From positions 120,609-184,608 of the forward strand of contig JABFGB010000008.1 of NCBI GenBank assembly GCA_013112715.1: a stretch of 64,000 nucleotides of DNA, given 5' to 3'. Source of the stretch: Chloroflexota bacterium. GTDB taxonomy: Bacteria > Chloroflexota > Anaerolineae > Aggregatilineales > J027. The notes beneath the pieces are model-generated. The model saw only the letters and a program-made list of their open reading frames with translations, searched no databases and was not told the DNA's origin. Made by a program: the position numbers and the translations under genes. This document shows positions 62,298-64,000 of this stretch, piece after piece (position 1 is the first letter of the stretch; every line of letters starts with the position of its first letter).

Positions 62298-64000
62298 CTA
62301 TCGTTCAAAAGCGCCAATATCTGGGCCATTCCCGTTGAAGGGAAGGTTGACCGGGGTATTGGCGCTCCACGAGATAGAGCGATTCACTGTGATGGTATTG
62401 GTATCGTAGTTGATGCTGACGATGGTCACGGTTTCGCTGCCGACCCGGATGGAATCAGCCGCAATCATGCCGTTGTAGCCCGCATGGAAGTAACCCGCGT
62501 CTTTGACTTGGATGACCGTACCAGAACCTGTGCTGACGGTTTCGGTCAGGCTTACCCCCGCGTCAATGGCCGGGGAGGTGGATTGCAGGTGCAGGTCAAA
62601 CTGATTGGCTGATGGATTGTAGGCCACGAAGTTGGGATTGCCTTCTTTGTTGCCCCAGAAATTTTGGGGATAGCGGGTGTTAAACCAATCCGCATTTGCA
62701 TCACCAACGCCAGCGACGTAGATGGGGCATTCCCCGTTGCCATTGCCACCTGCGTTCAAATTCTGCTGGCAAGTGCTGGCGCGTGGGTTTTCGATCAGAT
62801 TACCCGCCACAATCATGCCCGCAAAGGGTGGACGGTTGCTGCTGCCAGAAACTTCAATGGTGAGTTGGAAGGGATTGTTACCCGCGCCCGCCAAGTTGCC
62901 ATAGATGATGTTGTTCTTGACAATATCATCGTGTAGTTCAGTGCCCAAGCCATGATTGGTAATTGAAATACCTGTGCCCATCCATTCAAACCGATCAAGG
63001 CCGTTGTTCACGATGGTGTTATGGAAGATGTGATTGCCATAATCCATCGGGGCATAGTTGCCAAACACGGTGACAATCAGGCCGACATGATCGCTGTTAC
63101 GGATGACATTGCGACGGAAGATGGTGGCGACAGCGGTTTCTTCGTACCCCAAGCCACCGTGTTGGGCCTCGGAATTGTTAGAGCGCAGGAAGGTATTGCC
63201 CTCTACCAGATTGCGATAGGCTGGATAGATCGTACCAGCAGGCGCATCACCGGGGTTAACAAAGTAGCCCAGATAGATGCCTTTTTGCCAATCGTTATCA
63301 AAGGTGTTGTTGCGGATGATGTTATACGGCGCATTGACGATGATGCTGCCCTGAGCGCCATAGGTGAAGTAATTCCCCTCGATGAGGTTATACCCACCCC
63401 GGTTCATATCACCCGTGATCCCAATATGGTTGCCCTCTTGGTCGCCACCCTGATAACGACCCCAGCGGTCAAAACGGGAGTTCAGAATCTTGTTATAAGA
63501 ACTGAAGCGTAGGGCAACACCATTGAAATTACGTTGGATGCCAGACGGATAGGTCGGGTTCATGAATTCGATATTCTGAAGCGTGATGTGATCAGAATTC
63601 TCGATATGCGCCCATGCGTCTAGCGGTTCTTCAACGCGCAGGTTTTCAAATACGATATAGCTCTTACCAATGACCTCGATATTGCGGTAAACGCGGTTGT
63701 CGCCGTCAATGAGTGGTCGTTCGCCGGGGTAGCCCTTGATCGTGACAGGCGCAGTGGCTGTCCCAGAATTAGGAGTGATTTTTTCGTAGTACGTGCCAGC
63801 GCGAACGATAATCGTATCACCGGGTTGCGCCCGACCCGCCGCATATTGAATGGTGCGATAGGGGGCGTTTTCACTACCGGCATTGCCGTCCTGACCCGTT
63901 GGCGCGACATAGAAGGTGCGTCCTGTGGGAGCTGGTGTGGTCGGTGCAGGCGTCGTTGGGGCGGGTGTCGTGGGTGCTGGTGTTGTGGGCGCCGGGGTGG
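62298..64000 (-). CDS. secreted right-handed parallel beta-helix protein (N-terminus beyond right edge)
   Basis: The frame runs from 64000 through the stop at 62298, about 567 residues visible, with the start outside the window. The visible part begins with TPAPT repeats (a linker), then RTFYVAPTGQDGNAGSENAP and APYRTIQYAAGRAQPGDTII, typical DUF1565/NosD-like openings. Many beta-helix rungs follow (NYFTYGAQGSIIVNAPYNII, NTFLRSNNSEAQHG, NIIYGNLAGAGNN). It ends NGNGPDIGAFER, the usual C-terminal cap of such proteins. Catalytic residues of pectate lyases were not identified. Surface binding or cleavage of a polysaccharide is plausible; the signal peptide should lie off the edge. Confidence 0.88.
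   Translation of the reverse strand, partial: TPAPTTPAPTTPAPTTPAPTTPAPTGRTFYVAPTGQDGNAGSENAPYRTIQYAAGRAQPGDTIIVRAGTYYEKITPNSGTATAPVTIKGYPGERPLIDGDNRVYRNIEVIGKSYIVFENLRVEEPLDAWAHIENSDHITLQNIEFMNPTYPSGIQRNFNGVALRFSSYNKILNSRFDRWGRYQGGDQEGNHIGITGDMNRGGYNLIEGNYFTYGAQGSIIVNAPYNIIRNNTFDNDWQKGIYLGYFVNPGDAPAGTIYPAYRNLVEGNTFLRSNNSEAQHGGLGYEETAVATIFRRNVIRNSDHVGLIVTVFGNYAPMDYGNHIFHNTIVNNGLDRFEWMGTGISITNHGLGTELHDDIVKNNIIYGNLAGAGNNPFQLTIEVSGSSNRPPFAGMIVAGNLIENPRASTCQQNLNAGGNGNGECPIYVAGVGDANADWFNTRYPQNFWGNKEGNPNFVAYNPSANQFDLHLQSTSPAIDAGVSLTETVSTGSGTVIQVKDAGYFHAGYNGMIAADSIRVGSETVTIVSINYDTNTITVNRSISWSANTPVNLPFNGNGPDIGAFER
63924..63998 (-). repeat. 15-bp tandem repeat encoding TPAPT units
   Basis: Five units of the form ACA CCA GCA CCC ACG with synonymous changes, each encoding TPAPT, in the linker of the beta-helix protein. 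The array may continue past the right edge. Third-base variation between units argues for protein-level selection rather than recent expansion. Confidence 0.85.

Noticed and set aside
1..64000. CRISPR array, prophage or intact insertion sequence
   Set aside because: No regularly spaced direct repeats, integrase, transposase or attachment-site duplication was seen. The IS630-like HTH at 1535 is fused to other domains and is not a transposase.

Overview
The window reads as a contiguous piece of a bacterial chromosome of about 50% GC, most likely from an uncultured Chloroflexota (Anaerolineae-like) organism. That placement is inference. It rests on the gene mix: myo-inositol-phosphate synthase, a V4R-domain protein, an MmyB-type XRE regulator, daunorubicin-type ABC pairs, secreted proteins with Thr/Pro linkers, an AddA-type helicase-nuclease with no AddB beside it, and frequent GTG/TTG starts. 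No rRNA, CRISPR array, prophage or intact insertion sequence was seen. One tRNA gene, tRNA-Glu(UUC), is present.

Left part (1-15.7 kb): the 5' part of an AI-2E family exporter, a small membrane protein, methylmalonyl-CoA epimerase, a large HTH-HD-CHAD-like fusion, a coupled cluster of membrane-protease relatives with a low-molecular-weight phosphatase, an XRE/MmyB regulator divergent from a drug-type ABC transporter, an LCP-family protein, a Tat-exported purple-acid-phosphatase-like enzyme, inositol-3-phosphate synthase, a class II aldolase and an AT-rich single-chain restriction-modification enzyme. The last looks horizontally acquired.

Middle (15.8-42 kb): housekeeping genes (gyrA, lepB, murI, tilS, addA) are interspersed with small redox and VOC enzymes, an AraC regulator, a secreted clan GH-A-like glycosidase, two envelope proteins with probable TPR repeats, a second ABC exporter, a second AI-2E exporter, a DMT exporter, a class I glutamine amidotransferase, a parvulin-like lipoprotein and a response regulator with a long proline-rich tail. 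Four copies of a 31-bp hairpin-forming repeat lie just after stop codons at 19.3, 25.5, 31.5 and 34.6 kb.

Right part (42-64 kb): a V4R protein behind a structured leader; tRNA-Glu with its own promoter and terminator; a six-gene operon (livG, acyl-CoA ligase, livH, livM, livK, livF) with a consensus-like promoter, a perfect 9-bp inverted repeat at the predicted transcription start and a strong terminator at the end. It probably imports and CoA-activates a carboxylic acid. Then come a relic of phosphonoacetaldehyde hydrolase fused to the start of an MFS gene, a DM13 protein, an ArsB/NhaD-type transporter, an orphan FtsX/MacB-like permease, a STAS-response regulator-hybrid kinase-rhodanese cluster, an RlmM/FtsJ-type methyltransferase and a secreted parallel beta-helix protein cut by the right edge.

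The most unusual items are the 31-bp repeat family, the HTH-HD-CHAD fusion, the gutted phnX remnant, the liv-ligase operon with its operator, the leader before the V4R gene, and the M50-like protein lacking its catalytic glutamate.
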